Assembly: GCF_000745015.1 (NCBI RefSeq)
Contig: NZ_JQNA01000002.1
Coordinates: 806,001 to 870,000, forward strand
DNA length: 64,000 nucleotides
Origin: Burkholderia sp. 9120
Lineage (GTDB): Bacteria > Pseudomonadota > Gammaproteobacteria > Burkholderiales > Burkholderiaceae
Direction: 5' to 3'
Part shown: in pieces, positions 63,625 through 64,000 of the stretch
How the letters are laid out: each line of letters begins with the position of its first letter
Position numbering within the stretch: the first letter of the stretch is position 1
Notes under the pieces: model-generated
What the model was told of the DNA's origin: nothing
Seen by the model: the letters and a program-made list of their open reading frames with translations, nothing else
Database searches by the model: none
Translations under genes and position numbers: made by a program

Positions 63625-64000
63625 TTCAGAATCTCCGCGCGAAGAAAATCGTCCACCAACATCAGATGGGTGCCGACGTTGTCGATTCCTTGGCGCCACG
63701 GGCTATTTGCAGTGCGATGCCGGGACCACCCCTGCCAGACCTTTCCTTCGAACGTATTGGTAATCAACGCTCGGATTTGCTTGCCGTCCGCGCGCGAAAG
63801 CAGCGGGTGGAAATACACCATATCAATCTGAGTGTCGGGATAGCCGGCCGGCAGAATCACGAACATGTCGACCACCGCTGGCGTGAATCCGGCCGGGGGC
63901 TGAAAACCACGCACTACGATGCGCTTCGCGTCGGGCTGGACGATGGCTTCCCAAACGTATCCCCGGCTGTCGAGGTACTCCCGGTCTTCATCCAGCACCG
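63621..64000 (-). CDS. E2-like protein (Prok-E2_E family), N-terminus outside window
   Basis: At least 126 residues, open to the right edge. A GTG at 63998 may not be the true start. The sequence LDEDREYLDSRGYVWEAI, GFTPAVVDMFVILPAGYPDTQIDMVYFHP, WQGWSRHRTANSPWRQGIDN matches the Prok-E2_E group of E2/UBC-fold proteins: the YPxxxxDMxYxxP strand and the W..WSRH...W..GID end are typical. There is no cysteine at all in the visible part. It should receive the ubiquitin-like protein from the E1 in a bacterial Ubl pathway, but how it would do so without Cys is unclear. Confidence 0.82.
   Translation of the reverse strand, partial: VLDEDREYLDSRGYVWEAIVQPDAKRIVVRGFQPPAGFTPAVVDMFVILPAGYPDTQIDMVYFHPLLSRADGKQIRALITNTFEGKVWQGWSRHRTANSPWRQGIDNVGTHLMLVDDFLRAEILK

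Noticed and set aside
1..64000. tRNA, rRNA genes and CRISPR arrays
   Set aside because: No cloverleaf with conserved TTC/CCA arm, no rRNA-like sequence and no regularly spaced repeats were seen.

Overview
The window is high-GC bacterial DNA from a betaproteobacterium, most likely Burkholderiaceae and probably Paraburkholderia or Burkholderia. I infer this from the complete formylglutamate-type hut operon, many LysR regulators beside small catabolic operons, PAAR/type VI secretion cargo and the codon style. The genus is an inference; no rRNA or marker gene is present.

Layout. 1-11.3 kb: the end of a LysR regulator, an exported alpha/beta hydrolase, glycogen synthesis genes (glgC, glgA), pyridoxal kinase (pdxY), an acidic unknown protein, a branched-chain amino acid binding protein, and an overlapping pair made of an HTH-like protein and a transglutaminase-like protein. 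11.5-11.8 kb: a 45-residue secreted His-rich protein with its own terminator. 12.0-20.5 kb: a seven-gene histidine utilisation operon, transcribed leftwards as hutH-C-U-D-I-F-G, with three HutC-like operator palindromes ahead of hutH. 20.6-32.3 kb: a LysR regulator, an epimerase, an APC permease with a nitrilase-family hydrolase opposite a LuxR-type regulator, a DUF899 protein, an ArsR/SRPBCC pair, a purine permease, a PRC-barrel lipoprotein and an MFS transporter. 32.33-33.15 kb: a composite inverted-repeat element that fills the gap between two convergent genes. 33.2-42.2 kb: M20 amidohydrolase plus transporter with a LysR regulator, then aldehyde dehydrogenase, cupin, FAD amine oxidase-like and NCS1 permease genes. 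42.2-51.1 kb: an orphan metal-type response regulator, an ArgP/LysE exporter pair, and a LysR-controlled region with an alpha/beta hydrolase, three tandem RraA-like genes and an aminotransferase.

51.5-64.0 kb is accessory DNA. It starts with a PAAR - putative cysteine-amidase effector - two membrane proteins cassette, which looks like a type VI secretion effector/immunity island. Next come an IS256 relic and the remains of a Tn7-like transposition module (tnsB, tnsA and a TniQ/TnsD gene cut by an IS21-family element). No tnsC is visible. Beyond the IS21 copy lies the most interesting locus: a bacterial ubiquitin-like conjugation module, transcribed as E2-like - E1/JAB fusion - DUF6527, which runs off the right edge. 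The JAB site is intact, but the visible part of the E2-like protein has no cysteine. The Ubl substrate gene, if present, should lie just past 64000.

How the parts work together. The hut operon turns histidine into glutamate, ammonia and formate in five steps under HutC. The 45.8-51.1 kb region looks like one regulon: the hydrolase promoter and the RraA promoter, on either side of the LysR gene, share a two-part motif with identical spacing. The right end appears to be mobile cargo (anti-competitor or defence functions) damaged by later insertions.
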